Part shown: positions 9,470-22,607 of the stretch, piece after piece
Numbering within the stretch: position 1 is the stretch's first letter
Layout of the letters: every line of letters starts with the position of its first letter
Assembly (NCBI GenBank): GCA_021803085.1
Contig: JAJZMD010000008.1
Span: 1 to 64,000 of the forward strand
Length of the DNA: 64,000 nucleotides
From: Actinomycetes bacterium
GTDB taxonomy: Bacteria; Actinomycetota; Acidimicrobiia; Acidimicrobiales; RAAP-2
Reading direction: 5' to 3'
Made by a program: the position numbers and the translations under genes
The notes under the pieces: generated by a model
Databases searched by the model: none
What the model was told of the DNA's origin: nothing
Seen by the model: only the letters and a program-made list of their open reading frames with translations

Positions 9470-12400
9470 TCACGCTCCGGTGCCGCCGGCGGCGTCCGTC
9501 TCGGCGTCGTCCTGGCTGGCTGCCAGCCAGCTCGCGTCGACGGGGGGTCGGTAGCCGTCCGCGCCGCCGGACCCGTCTCCCCCCATGTCCCGCAGCCACG
9601 CGGCCAGGTCCTCGGTACCGGTGTCCCCGCCCGCGCCCACCGTCCAGAAGGGCAGGGCCTCGGCGTGGGGCAGTTCCAGCCGGATGTGGCGGTAGTGGTC
9701 CATGCCGGTCCCCGCCGGGATCAGCTTGCCGATGATGATGTTCTCCTTCAGGCCGAACAGCTGGTCGCTGCGGCCCTCGATGGCCGCCTCGGTGAGCACC
9801 CGGGTCGTCTCCTGGAAGGAGGCCGCCGAGAGCCAGCTGTCCGTGGCGAGGGAGGCCTTCGTGATCCCCATGAGCTCCGGTCGGCCCTCGGCGGGGCGCT
9901 TCCCTTCCTCCACGAGGCGGCGGTTGACCTCCGCGTAGACCTGGTTGTCGACCCGCTCACCGGGCAGGAACGGCGCGTCGCCGGGCTCGGCGACGAGCAC
10001 CCGCCTGAGCATCTGGCGGACGATCAGCTCGATGTGCTTGTCGTGGATCGACACGCCCTGGTCCCGGTAGACCTTCTGGACCTCCTCGACGAGATACTGC
10101 TGGGTCTCGCGGATGCCGCGGACCTCGAGGAGCTCCTTCGGGTCCTTCGGCCCTTCGACCAGGGCGTCGCCCGCTGCGACCTCCTGGCCATCGGCCACCT
10201 CGAGGTGGGCGCGCGGCGGCACCACGGCCGACTCCTCGGTCCCGTCGTCGGCCACCACCGTGATCCGCCGGCCCGTCTCCTCGTCCCCGACCCGGACGAC
10301 CCCCGAGTGGCGCGCCAGGACGGCCGCGCCCTTCGGCGTGCGGGCCTCGAACAGCTCCACCACACGCGGGAGGCCGTGCGTGATGTCCTCGCCCACGACA
10401 CCGCCGGTGTGGAACGTCCGCATCGTGAGCTGCGTGCCCGGCTCGCCGATGGACTGGGCCGCGATGACGCCGACCGCCTCGCCGAGCTCGATCATCCTCC
10501 CGGTGGCGAGTGACTGCCCGTAGCAGGCGGCGCACACGCCGTGGCCGGACTCGCAGGTGAGCACCGAACGGGTCCGCACCCGTGTGAGCGACGGGTCCTC
10601 GCGAAGCCTCGCCACGATCTCGTCAGAGAGAACCGTCCCCGCCGGCACGGTCGAGCCGTCCGACAGGTGGACATCCTCGGCGAGCAGCCGGCCGTATGCG
10701 CGGGTCTCGAGGTAGCTCCGCTTGCCGGGGCTGTCGGGCAAGACGTTCTCGATCCAGATCCCCCGGGACGTGCCACAGTCCTCCTCGCGGACGATCAGCT
10801 CCTGGGCGACGTCGACGAGACGGCGGGTGAGGTAGCCAGAGTCGGCGGTCCGCAGCGCGGTGTCCGCGAGGCCCTTGCGGGCGCCGTGCGTCGAGATGAA
10901 GTACTCGAGGACGGACAGGCCCTCCCGGAAGGAGGACTTGATCGGCCGGGGGATCATCTCGCCGCGCGGGTTGGAGACGAGGCCCTTCATGCCGGCGATC
11001 TGGCGGATCTGCTGGGCATTCCCACGTGCGCCGGAGTCGACCATCATGTCGAGCGGGTTGAAGGCGAGACCCGAGAGGGTCGTCTCCATCGCGCGGCCCA
11101 CTTCCGAGTTCGCCGACGTCCAGATCTCGATCTCCTTCTGGCGCCGCTCGTCGTCCGTGATGATCCCCCGCTTGAACTGGGTCTCCGCCTTCTCCGCCTC
11201 CTTCTCGTAGCGGTCCAGGATCGCCTGCTTCTCCGGCGGGGTCCGGACGTCGTCGATCGAGATCGTGAGGCCCGACTGCGCGGCGTAGCGAAAGCCGAGC
11301 GCCTTGATGCGGTCGAGGCTCTCGGCCACGACGTGCTTTGGATAGGCGGACGAGAGCTCCTCGACGATGGTGCCGACCGGCGTGTTGCGCTTGCCGACGA
11401 CGTCGTTCACATAGGGGAACCCGGTTGGGAGGGCCTCGTTGAAGAGAACCCGGCCGGGCGTCGTCTCGATCGACAGCCGTTCCGCTGCACCGTCTGGAGA
11501 GGACTCCGCGCCGGCGCCTTCGGTGCCTTCGTCACCCGCCGCTACGTCGGCGACGTGATCGCCACCGGCGTCGTGCACCCCTGACCCCGGGACGGCGGTG
11601 AACCGGGAGGCGAGCGGCGAGCCGGGCGTCGGACGCAGGTGGACCTTCGCGTGCAGGTCCACCGTGCCCTCGTCGAGCGCGGCCTGCACCTCGTAGCTGT
11701 GGCGGAACGCGCGGCCTTCGCCCAACGCGCCGTCGACGGAGAGGGTCAGGTAGTACGCGCCGAAGACCATGTCCTGGGTCGGCACGGTGATGGGCCGCCC
11801 GGTCGCCGGTGAGAGGATGTTGTTCGCCGACAGCATGAGGACACGAGCCTCCGCCTGCGCCTCCGCAGAGAGCGGCAGGTGGACGGCCATCTGGTCGCCG
11901 TCGAAGTCCGCGTTGAAGGCGGTGCACACGAGGGGGTGGATCTGGATCGCCTTGCCCTCCACCAGCACCGGCTCGAACGCCTGGATGCCGAGACGGTGGA
12001 GCGTCGGCGCACGGTTCAGCAGGACCGGGTGCTCGCGGATGACGCCCTCGAGCACGTCCCATACCTGCGGCCGACGCCGCTCGACCATCCGCTTGGCAGA
12101 CTTGATGTTCTGCGCGAGCTCGGCGTCGACGAGCCGCTTCATGACGAACGGCTTGAAGAGCTCGAGCGCCATCAGCTTGGGCAGCCCGCACTGGTGCAGC
12201 TGGAGGGTCGGGCCGATGACGATGACCGAGCGGCCCGAGTAGTCCACGCGCTTGCCGAGGAGGTTCTGGCGGAACCGACCCTGCTTCCCCTTCAACATGT
12301 CCGAGAGCGACTTCAGCGGACGGTTGCCTGGCCCGGTCACCGGCCGGCCGCGCCTGCCGTTGTCGAACAGCGCGTCGACCGCCTCTTGGAGCATGCGCTT

Positions 12401-13569
12401 CTCGTTGTTGATGATGATCTCGGGCGCGCCGAGATCGAGGAGCCGCTTCAGTCGGTTGTTCCGGTTGATGACCCTGCGGTACAGGTCGTTCAGGTCAGAG
12501 GTCGCGAACCGGCCGCCATCCAGCTGCACCATCGGGCGGAGGTCCGGGGGGATCACCGGTACGGATTCGAGGATCATGGCGCGCGGGTCGTTCACGCGGC
12601 GACCGTGCTCGTCGCGCCGGTTGAAGGCGGTGACGATCTTCAGACGCTTGATCACCTTCTGGCGACGCTGGGCCGAGAGCGGCCGGCGGCCGTCCGACGC
12701 GTCGATCATCTCCCGGAGCTTCACCTCTTCCGCATCGAAGTCGATCCGGTCGATGAGGCGTTGGATCGCCTCGGCGCCCATGCCGCCCTCGAAGTAGTCG
12801 GAGTAGCGCAGGTACAGCTCGCGCCAGAGGAGCTCGTCCTCGATGATCTTGCGGGCGTGCAGGCTGCGCAGCTCGTCGAGGGCGCGCTTGGCGAGCTCGA
12901 CCTCGTCGTCGGCACGCTCGCGCAGCGACCCGATCTCCTTCTCCGCGGCCCGTTGGCGCGCCTTCACCTCGGCGTCGCGTGCGCCTTGGGCCTCGAGCTC
13001 CTTCAGCTCCTCCTCGAGCGCCTTGAATCGCCGGTCGATCTCGAGGTCGCGCCGGCGCTCGATCTCCGAGACCTCTTCGGCGAGCTCCGCCTCGAGGTTC
13101 GGCAGGTCGGCGTGGCGCTTGTCCTCGTCGACCCAGGTGACCAGGTTCGCGGCGAAGTAGATGACCTTCTCGAGCTGCTTGGCCTTGAGCTCCTCACGGG
13201 CCTCGGTGCCCATGAGGAGGTACGCGAGCCAGCTGCGCGTGCCGCGCAGGTACCAGATGTGCACGACGGGCGCCGCGAGCTCGATATGGCCCATGCGTTC
13301 CCGGCGCACCTTGGACCTCGTGACCTCCACGCCGCAGCGCTCGCAGATGATCCCCTTGAACCGCACGCGCTTGTACTTGCCGCAGTAGCACTCCCAGTCC
13401 TTGGTGGGACCGAAGATCTTCTCACAGAAGAGCCCGTCCTTCTCTGGCCGAAGGGTGCGGTAGTTGATGGTCTCGGGCTTCTTCACCTCGCCGTTCGACC
13501 ACGCGCGGATCGAGTCCGCAGTCGCAAGGCCGATCCGCAGCTGGTCGAAAGTGTTCACATCGAGCGCCA

Positions 13570-13570
<1 letters not shown>
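9470..13570 (-). CDS. rpoC: DNA-directed RNA polymerase beta' subunit
   Basis: The beta' subunit forms half of the RNA polymerase catalytic cleft. The 1366-residue protein has the N-terminal zinc-binding Cys (61, 63, 76, 79), the catalytic NADFDGDQ loop (553-560, three Mg-binding Asp), the trigger-loop region [19 protein letters not shown], and the second Cys cluster around [13 protein letters not shown]. Residues about 650-698 are a Gly/Ala/Asp-rich insert between conserved blocks that I do not recognise from other beta' subunits. The start ATG overlaps the rpoB stop (TAATG), implying coupling. Confidence 0.99.
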
Positions 13571-17154
<3,584 letters not shown>

Positions 17155-17332
17155 CGGTCAACTCCTCCCAGTTGCTCGGGGTGCGGGGCAGAGGCGAAGT
17201 AGGTGCGGGGGTGGGTCGGCGAGGGAGACGACGACTGGACAGGACCCGTGAGGGCCCGAGGCCTTGTCGTGGCGCGCGCCATTCAGGCTGGAGGAATTGC
17301 GGTCGCAAGACGGGGCTGCACGGCAACCCTGT

Positions 17333-17361
17333 ATCATAACCGCGGACGGGCCGCTACACAA
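17333..17361 (-). promoter_or_regulatory. candidate rpoBC promoter, proximal
   Basis: On the minus strand TTGTGT (17356-17361) and TATGAT (17333-17338) are separated by exactly 17 bp. TATGAT differs from the sigma70 -10 consensus by one base. The predicted start site is near 17326, giving a leader of about 170 nt to the rpoB ATG. Position between rplL and rpoB fits a separate polymerase promoter, as known in several actinomycetes. Confidence 0.6.
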
Positions 17362-17399
17362 CCCCTCCGCCGTGACGCGCCGGGGGGCGAACCAACGAC

Positions 17400-17428
17400 A
17401 GGCTAAAGGTCGCCGTCCCTGCCGTCAA
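17400..17428 (-). promoter_or_regulatory. candidate rpoBC promoter, distal
   Basis: On the minus strand TTGACG (17423-17428), one mismatch from the -35 consensus, is followed after exactly 17 bp by TAGCCT (17400-17405), which keeps the TAnnnT of a -10 element. It lies 67 bp upstream of the other rpoB promoter candidate and 65 bp after the rplL stop. The remaining leader sequence (17155-17332) is GC-rich with no other recognised element. Confidence 0.5.
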
Positions 17429-17493
17429 GGGTCGCAGTTGCCCGGGGGTGGCCGGCCGGCGCCCGCCGCGCCGCAGCCGGCACTCGGCCCGGG

Positions 17494-17892
17494 CTACTTC
17501 ACCTCGACGGTCGCGCCCGCGGCCTCGAGGGCCGCTCGTGCCTTCTCGGCGTCGTCCTTGTTGACGCGCTCCATGACGGGCTTCGGCGCGCTGTCGACGA
17601 GGTCCTTGGCTTCCTTCAGGCCGAGGCTCGTGAGCGAGCGAACCTCCTTGATCACCTGGATCTTCTTGTCGCCGACCGCCATGAGGACGACGTCGAACTC
17701 CGTCTGCTCCTCCTCTGTGGCGCCAGCCTCGGCCACGCCCACGCCGCCCGCCGCCGGCGCCGCGACCGCAACCGGCGCGGCGGCAGTGACGTTGAACTTC
17801 TCCTCGAACTCCTTCAGCAGCTCGCTCAATTCGATCACCGAGAGCTCGGCGATCCCATCGAGGATCTGCGCTTTGGTCAGGGACCCTGCCAT
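17494..17892 (-). CDS. rplL: 50S ribosomal protein L7/L12
   Basis: L7/L12 forms the flexible stalk that recruits translational GTPases. The 132-residue protein has the N-terminal dimerisation domain ([20 protein letters not shown]), an Ala/Gly hinge, and the C-terminal domain with [20 protein letters not shown] and [15 protein letters not shown]. The ATG at 17892 is preferred over upstream in-frame starts because AAAGGAA lies just before it and it gives the standard N-terminus. It follows rplJ by 96 bp. Confidence 0.97.
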   Translation of the reverse strand: MAGSLTKAQILDGIAELSVIELSELLKEFEEKFNVTAAAPVAVAAPAAGGVGVAEAGATEEEQTEFDVVLMAVGDKKIQVIKEVRSLTSLGLKEAKDLVDSAPKPVMERVNKDDAEKARAALEAAGATVEVK

Positions 17893-17988
17893 CTCTGTTC
17901 CTTTCTTCTCTGATCTGTGAGGACCGCCCCCATGCAAAGGGGGTGCGACCGGCGCGGGAGACCGCTGCGTGCGCCCCGGGCGAAGGGA

Positions 17989-18705
17989 CTACCCGGCTTC
18001 GCCACCTTCTGCCGCGGTGGGCTCGGTCTCGGGGGCCGCCGCATCGGGCGCCGCCGCGGTGGGCTCCGCGACCTGGGACTCGGTCTCAGGCTCGGTCTCG
18101 GGCGCCGCCGCATCGGGCGCCGCCGCATCGGGCGTCTCGGACCCGGGGGGTGCCGGCGCATCCCCTGGCTCCCCGCTGCTGCCGCCGCCCCGTTCGTCCA
18201 CGAGAGCCTTGAGCCCGTAGGCGAGCCCGCGGGGAAGCGCCTGGAGGAGCGATGCCAGCTGCGCGAGCGGTGCCTGGATGCCACCGGCGAGCCGGGCGAG
18301 CAGCACCTCTCTCGGCGGGAGGTCGGCGAGCTCGCCGAGCTGGGCCGGGGAGACCAGGGCGCCGTCGAGCATCCCGCCCTTCACCACGAGGCGGGAGTGC
18401 GTCCGGGAGAAATCGCGCAGCGCCTTCGCCACCGCGCTCACATCGCCCTTCACGAAGGCGATGGCCGTCGGCCCGGCGAGGAACTCCTCGAGCGGCGCGT
18501 GCCGGCTGCCGTCGATCGCCCGCTTCACGAGCGTGTTCTTGAAGACCTTGTAGTCGCCACCGGCTGCCGTCAGGCTCTTGCGAAGCGCGGCGAGGTCCGC
18601 CACGGTGAGCCCGCGGTACTCGGTGACCACCGTCGCACTGGCACCTTCCAGGCGCGTGCGCACCTCGTCGACGACGGCCACCTTCTCGGGCCTCGGATTG
18701 TCCAT
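17989..18705 (-). CDS. rplJ: 50S ribosomal protein L10 with repetitive acidic tail
   Basis: L10 anchors the L7/L12 stalk to 23S rRNA. Residues 1-170 match the family (TVVTEYRGLTVADLAALRKS, the YKVFKNTLVKRA block, the C-terminal stalk helix ending GLAYGLKALVDE). Residues from about 172 to 238 form an Ala/Pro/Glu/Asp tail with internal duplication of DAAAPDAAAPETEPE-like units. Usual L10 is about 165-180 residues. The start gives MDNPRPEKVAVVDEV, and a leader with possible L10-binding structure lies upstream. Confidence 0.95.
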   Translation of the reverse strand: MDNPRPEKVAVVDEVRTRLEGASATVVTEYRGLTVADLAALRKSLTAAGGDYKVFKNTLVKRAIDGSRHAPLEEFLAGPTAIAFVKGDVSAVAKALRDFSRTHSRLVVKGGMLDGALVSPAQLGELADLPPREVLLARLAGGIQAPLAQLASLLQALPRGLAYGLKALVDERGGGSSGEPGDAPAPPGSETPDAAAPDAAAPETEPETESQVAEPTAAAPDAAAPETEPTAAEGGEAG

Positions 18706-18890
18706 CGTTCCTCCACGCCTCGGCAGCGGTGCCGCGGCGCCCCGGTGAGCGACGGACCAGGCTGGTGCCCGGGAAGCGTCGCCTCGTCAGGCGAACCCGA
18801 AGGTCCCTTCAGCGCCCGGGGGCGCACCGGAGGTCTGCGGCGACCGGAAACTCGTTGCCCGCACGACGTCGGGCTGTCGCGGACAGGGTA
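18706..18890 (-). promoter_or_regulatory. probable rplJ leader (L10 autoregulatory site)
   Basis: The 185-nt rplA-rplJ spacer, read on the minus strand, contains GCCGCAGACCTCCGGTGCGC followed by GGGCGCTGAAGG and CGCCTGACGAGGCGACG. These blocks resemble the conserved pieces of the L10 leader RNA that binds the L10-L12 complex and represses rplJL translation. Context and spacing fit, but I have not folded or searched it. Confidence 0.4.
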
Positions 18891-19616
18891 TCAGGCGGTG
18901 ACCGCCAGCTCCTCTTCGACCTCGCGGGCACGGGCGGGGTCGATGTGCACGCCGGGGCCCATGGTCGACGACAGGGTGACCGCGAGCAGGTAGCGGCCCT
19001 TCGCCGCCGCCGGCTTCGCCCGCACCAGCTCCTCGATGACCGCACGCACGTTCGCGGCGAGGTCTGCCCTCGTGAACGAGACCTTGCCCACCGGGAGGTG
19101 GACGTTTCCGACCTTGTCGGTGCGGTACTCGACCCGGCCCCCCTTGAACTCGGTGACCGCCCGGGCGACGTCGCTCGTCACCGTGCCGGTCTTCGGGTTC
19201 GGCATCAGACCCCGGGGGCCGAGGATCCGACCGAGGGTCCCGACCTGTCCCATGAGGTCGGGGGTCGCGATGGCGACGTCGAAGTCCAAGAAGCCCTGGT
19301 CTCGCACCCGTGCCACCAGGTCGTCGGCACCCACGACCTCGGCACCCACGGTGCGGGCCTCCGCCGCCTGCTCGCCGGCGGCGAACACCGCGACGCGCAC
19401 CGACTTGCCCGTGCCCGAGGGCAGGCTCAGGGTGCCCCGGACGATCTGGTCGGCCTTGCGAGGGTCCACGCCGAGGCGCACGGCGAGCTCGACCGTCTCG
19501 TCGAACTTGGCAGACGTCATCGACTTCACGAGGTCGATGGCGTCGCCGACCCCGTAGAGGGCCTCGCGATCGTAGCGGCCGCTGAGCGACCGGTAGCGCT
19601 TGCCGTGCTGGCTCAT
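18891..19616 (-). CDS. rplA: 50S ribosomal protein L1
   Basis: L1 forms the mobile L1 stalk that helps release E-site tRNA and can repress its own mRNA. The 241-residue protein has the family blocks [39 protein letters not shown] and [17 protein letters not shown]. It lies 25 bp after rplK, forming the usual rplK-rplA pair. Length and sequence are typical. Confidence 0.98.
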   Translation of the reverse strand: MSQHGKRYRSLSGRYDREALYGVGDAIDLVKSMTSAKFDETVELAVRLGVDPRKADQIVRGTLSLPSGTGKSVRVAVFAAGEQAAEARTVGAEVVGADDLVARVRDQGFLDFDVAIATPDLMGQVGTLGRILGPRGLMPNPKTGTVTSDVARAVTEFKGGRVEYRTDKVGNVHLPVGKVSFTRADLAANVRAVIEELVRAKPAAAKGRYLLAVTLSSTMGPGVHIDPARAREVEEELAVTA

Positions 19617-19641
19617 CGATGTCCTCCGTATCCGGTGCCGC

Positions 19642-20073
19642 TCACCCGGCGACCGCGATGCCCATCGACCGGGCGGTACCGGCCACCTGCTTCTTCGCGG
19701 CGTCGAGATCGTCGGTGTTCAGGTCGACCATCTTCACGCGTGCGATCTCGGCGAGCTGCTCGTCGGTGATGGTACCGACCTGCGCTCGGCCGGTGGTCGC
19801 CGACCCCCTCTCCACCCCGGCAGCCTGTCGCAGCAGAACCGGGGTCGGGGTGGTCTTGAGCACGAAACTGAACGAGCGGTCCTCGTAGATCGTGATCTCG
19901 ACCGGCACGACGGTCCCCCGCATGGACTCGGTGGCCGCGTTGTACTGCTTGGTGAACTCCATGGTCTGGACCCCGTGTGGGCCGAGGGCGGTACCGACCG
20001 GCGGGGCAGGGGTCGCCTGGCCGGCCTGGAGCTGGATCTTGACGACGGCGAGCACACGCTTGCGGGGAGGCAT
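19642..20073 (-). CDS. rplK: 50S ribosomal protein L11
   Basis: L11 organises the GTPase-associated centre and is the thiostrepton-binding protein. The 143-residue protein has the N-terminal [20 protein letters not shown] block with the Pro residues of the thiostrepton region unaltered, and the C-terminal RNA-binding domain ending [12 protein letters not shown]. It is 19 bp after nusG. Nothing unusual. Confidence 0.98.
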   Translation of the reverse strand: MPPRKRVLAVVKIQLQAGQATPAPPVGTALGPHGVQTMEFTKQYNAATESMRGTVVPVEITIYEDRSFSFVLKTTPTPVLLRQAAGVERGSATTGRAQVGTITDEQLAEIARVKMVDLNTDDLDAAKKQVAGTARSMGIAVAG

Positions 20074-20092
20074 TCGGGGATCTCCTTCTGAA

Positions 20093-20902
20093 TCAGAGCT
20101 TCGAGACCTGGCTGAACTCGAGCTCGACCGGCGTCTCCCGGCCGAAGATGTTCACGAGCACCTTCAGCTTCAGCTGGTCCTCGTTGATCTCGGCGATCTG
20201 CCCGGAGAAGTCCGCGAACGGGCCCTCCTTCACGCGCACCGTCTCGTTCACCTCGTACTCGAGCTTCGGTCGGCGCTGCTTCGACGGCGTCTGGAGGCCT
20301 TCGGGCTTGACCTGGAGGATGCTCTCCACCTCGCGGCGCGAGAGGGGCGTCGGCTTGGTGCCGGGGCCGACGAAGCCGGTCACGCCGGGCGTGTTGCGGA
20401 TCGCGCCCCAGGCGTCGTCGTCGAGGTCGCTCCGGACGAGGAGGTACCCCGGGAACACCTTCTTCGGGACGGTCACCCGCTTGCCGTTCTTGACCTCGAC
20501 GACGTCCTCCATCGGGACGACGACCTCGTAGACACGGTCCTCCATCCCCCGGGAGGCGATGACGTTCTTCAGGTTGGAGGTGACCTTGTTCTCGTAGCCG
20601 GAGTACGTGTGGACCACGTACCACCGGCCTGGCCGGTCGTAGGGACTCGGGACGTAGGCAGTCTCGTCCTCCTCGTCCTCCTCGTCCTCCTCGTCCTCGG
20701 CTGCTCCGGATGGGGCTTCCCCCGCCGCGTCGCCCATCGCGTCGCCCGTCGCGTCCTTACGGAGATCGGCGGCGACATCGGCGGCGTCTCCGCCGGCAAC
20801 GCCGTCAGCTGCGCCTGGCTGGACGATGTCGCCATCGACGACGTCCGTCATGGAGCGGCTCTCGTGGAGGTCGGTCTCAGGTGTCACGTGCCTGCCGCTC
20901 AC
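20093..20902 (-). CDS. nusG: transcription termination/antitermination factor NusG
   Basis: NusG couples RNA polymerase to Rho or the ribosome. The NGN domain begins near residue 92 ([20 protein letters not shown], then [17 protein letters not shown]) and the KOW domain near 210 ([20 protein letters not shown]). About 90 residues precede the NGN domain: Asp/Ala-rich, then a run of Glu/Asp made by 9-bp repeats around 20660-20700. Long acidic N-termini are common in actinobacterial NusG. The GTG at 20902 overlaps the secE stop (GTGA); ATG at 20851 is an equally possible start. Confidence 0.95.
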   Translation of the reverse strand: MSGRHVTPETDLHESRSMTDVVDGDIVQPGAADGVAGGDAADVAADLRKDATGDAMGDAAGEAPSGAAEDEEDEEDEEDETAYVPSPYDRPGRWYVVHTYSGYENKVTSNLKNVIASRGMEDRVYEVVVPMEDVVEVKNGKRVTVPKKVFPGYLLVRSDLDDDAWGAIRNTPGVTGFVGPGTKPTPLSRREVESILQVKPEGLQTPSKQRRPKLEYEVNETVRVKEGPFADFSGQIAEINEDQLKLKVLVNIFGRETPVELEFSQVSKL

Positions 20903-21219
20903 TTCTGGAACATGTAGACCACGCCGTGACCGAAGGCGTAGTTCAGCACGTAGATCAGCGCGATCATGAGCAAGAGGGTGAAGAAGACGACCAGCGAATA
21001 GGTCACCATCTCGGCACGGGTGGGCCAGGCGACCTGGCGGAGCTCGTCGCGGATCTCTCGAGCGAACTGGACGGGGGTCGTACGGTGCGGCGCGGCCGTC
21101 TTCGCGTCGCGGGGCCCCGCCCCGACGGCGCCGATGTCGAATGCCTCGGTCTCCAGGCCGGGCTCATCGGTCATCGTCCGGTCTCGCCGTTCCGTCATGC
21201 GCTTGATCTCGCGGTTCAC
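20899..21219 (-). CDS. secE: preprotein translocase subunit SecE
   Basis: SecE clamps SecY in the Sec translocon at the membrane. The 106-residue product begins [13 protein letters not shown], close to the usual SecE opening, and ends with one membrane segment ([20 protein letters not shown]) preceded by the conserved [20 protein letters not shown]. The GTG at 21219 is chosen because GGAG lies 7 nt before it; the frame is open further upstream but would run into tRNA-Trp. It is coupled to nusG by a 4-bp overlap. Confidence 0.93.
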   Translation of the reverse strand: MNREIKRMTERRDRTMTDEPGLETEAFDIGAVGAGPRDAKTAAPHRTTPVQFAREIRDELRQVAWPTRAEMVTYSLVVFFTLLLMIALIYVLNYAFGHGVVYMFQK

Positions 21220-21279
21220 TGCGTCGCTCCGACTGTAGATCTCGTTACGGGAGTCACTCCGTCCCGGTTGGGCTCCCAG

Positions 21280-21352
21280 CAGGGCAGGAGGGACTCGAAC
21301 CCCCAACCGCCGGTTTTGGAGACCGGTGCTCTACCAGTTGAGCTACTGCCCT
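21280..21352 (-). tRNA. tRNA-Trp (CCA)
   Basis: Minus-strand cloverleaf with a perfect 7-bp acceptor stem (AGGGCAG/CTGCCCT), anticodon stem CCGGT/ACCGG, loop CTCCAAA giving anticodon CCA, and T-arm with GGTTCGAGTCC. CCA is not encoded at the 3' end. Position just upstream of secE is the common bacterial arrangement. Confidence 0.97.
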
Positions 21353-21446
21353 CTGTCACCGCGGTCCTCATCCGGGGCGGTCCCGGCCACCGAGGCCGTC
21401 AAACCTCGGGGCAGCGCCCAAGGCTACCACCACCTCGCGGAGATGA

Positions 21447-21611
21447 TCAGCGGGTCTCCTTGTGAAGCGTGTGCCTGCGGTCCCAGCGGCAGTACTTCTG
21501 CATCTCGATCCGCTCGCGGTCGTTCAGCTTGTTCTTGGTAGTGATGTAGTTCCGCCGCTTGCAGACTTCGCACGCGAGCGTCACCTGGACCCGCTTCTCG
21601 TTCTTGGCCAT
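21447..21611 (-). CDS. rpmG: 50S ribosomal protein L33
   Basis: A 54-residue product starting [20 protein letters not shown] and ending [16 protein letters not shown] is a complete L33. L33 is a small protein near the E site. The N-terminal CxxC pair is present but the C-terminal pair reads YCRWD, so only three Cys of the zinc-binding type remain and the fourth position is Asp. The gene lies between tRNA-Met and tRNA-Trp, as in many bacteria. A purine-rich AAGGAGAGG lies just before the ATG. Confidence 0.96.
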   Translation of the reverse strand: MAKNEKRVQVTLACEVCKRRNYITTKNKLNDRERIEMQKYCRWDRRHTLHKETR

Positions 21612-21676
21612 CGGGGTTGCCTCTCCTTGTCCGACCTCTCTCCGACCTTCGTGCTCGACCCGGCCGTCCCGGTCCG

Positions 21677-21750
21677 TAGCGGCGGCGGGACTCGAACCCG
21701 CGACAACACGATTATGAGCCGTGTGCTCTGACCAACTGAGCTACGCCGCC
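21677..21750 (-). tRNA. tRNA-Met (CAT)
   Basis: Minus-strand cloverleaf: acceptor GGCGGCG/CGCCGCT (one G-T pair), D-arm AGCTCAGTTGGTCAGAGC, anticodon stem CACGG/TCGTG with loop CTCATAA, T-arm GCGGGTTCGAGTCCCGC. The anticodon is CAT; the stem lacks the three G-C pairs of an initiator, so it is an elongator Met tRNA (a modified Ile-CAT tRNA cannot be excluded by eye). CCA is not encoded. Confidence 0.95.
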
Positions 21751-21754
21751 GGGG

Positions 21755-21827
21755 AGCCCCCTGTCGGAATCGAACCGACGACACCAGCCTTACCATGGCT
21801 GTGCTCTGCCGACTGAGCTAAGGGGGC
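21755..21827 (-). tRNA. tRNA-Thr (GGT)
   Basis: Minus-strand cloverleaf: acceptor GCCCCCT/AGGGGGC, anticodon stem CAGCC/GGCTG, loop ATGGTAA giving anticodon GGT, T-arm GTCGGTTCGATTCCGAC. CCA is not encoded. It lies 4 bp before tRNA-Met and is probably the first transcribed gene of the tRNA-rpmG-secE unit. Confidence 0.97.
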
Positions 21828-21960
21828 GCGGCTGCCCGCCGCCGAACTGGCGACGGCTCATCTTAGTGCCGTGGCCGGCAGGTCGCGAATGGGCCCTGTT
21901 CGGGAGACGGGTCCACGGCGGTCACACCCGGCTCGTCCCCGTCCTCTGTACCATCGCTCG

Positions 21961-22584
21961 ATGCGGCTGCGCCTGGTGGAGCCCGAGGACGCTGATGCCA
22001 TCCGGTCGATCTACAACCACGAGGTCTCCTCCGGCACGAACACCTTCGACCTGGTCGATCGCTCGGTCGAAGAGCAGCGGATCTGGGTCGACCGCCACCG
22101 AGGCGCCCATCCGGCGATCGTCGCCGTCGAGGGGGGCGCCCATCCGGCGATCGTCGCCGTCGAGGGGGGCGCCTATCCGGCGATCGTCGCCGAGGGCGCG
22201 GCGGGTGCACCGGGCGCGGGTGTCATCCCCACTGCGGGCCCGGCCCAGGAGCAGGTCCTCGGCTTCGCCGTGCTCTCGCCCTTCCGGGACCGCGCGGCGT
22301 ACGCCACGACCGTCGAAGACTCCGTCTACGTCCACCGCGACCACCGCGGCAGAGGGATCGGGCGGGCCCTCCTCGACGAGCTCCTCAGCTTGGCAGGAGC
22401 CCATGGGTTCCACGCCGTCATCGCGCGAATCTCCTCGTCCAACCAGCCGTCGATCCGCCTCCATCACGCCTGCGGCTTCGAGCTGGTCGGCATCGAGCGG
22501 GAGGTCGGCCGGAAGCATGGCCATTGGCTCGACGTGGTCGAGCTGCAGCGGATGCTCAGACCTGGATCCAGGTCTGAGATCTGA
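21961..22584 (+). CDS. GNAT N-acetyltransferase, phosphinothricin-acetyltransferase-like
   Basis: GNAT enzymes transfer acetyl from acetyl-CoA to an amine; this one resembles the Pat/Bar-like branch, whose substrates include phosphinothricin-like amino acids, though the true substrate is unknown. Seen: N-terminal RLVEPEDADAIRSIYNHEV, the acetyl-CoA motif HRDHRGRGIGRALLDELL, and C-terminal REVGRKHGHWLDVVELQRML. Between the first helices and the central sheet, the strand sequence AHPAIVAVEG is present three times in tandem where one copy is expected. The ATG at 21961 gives a 207-residue protein with the family N-terminus. It is divergent from tRNA-Thr. Confidence 0.88.
   Translation: MRLRLVEPEDADAIRSIYNHEVSSGTNTFDLVDRSVEEQRIWVDRHRGAHPAIVAVEGGAHPAIVAVEGGAYPAIVAEGAAGAPGAGVIPTAGPAQEQVLGFAVLSPFRDRAAYATTVEDSVYVHRDHRGRGIGRALLDELLSLAGAHGFHAVIARISSSNQPSIRLHHACGFELVGIEREVGRKHGHWLDVVELQRMLRPGSRSEI
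22102..22191 (+). repeat. 33-bp in-frame tandem repeat inside the GNAT gene
   Basis: Two exact 33-bp copies (22102-22134 and 22135-22167) and a third diverged, partial copy from 22168 encode GAHPAIVAVEG, GAHPAIVAVEG and GAYPAIVAEG. The unit corresponds to one beta strand and its turn. Near identity points to a recent slippage event that kept the frame. Confidence 0.95.
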
Positions 22585-22607
22585 CGACGGTGTGCGTGCC
22601 GTACGCC

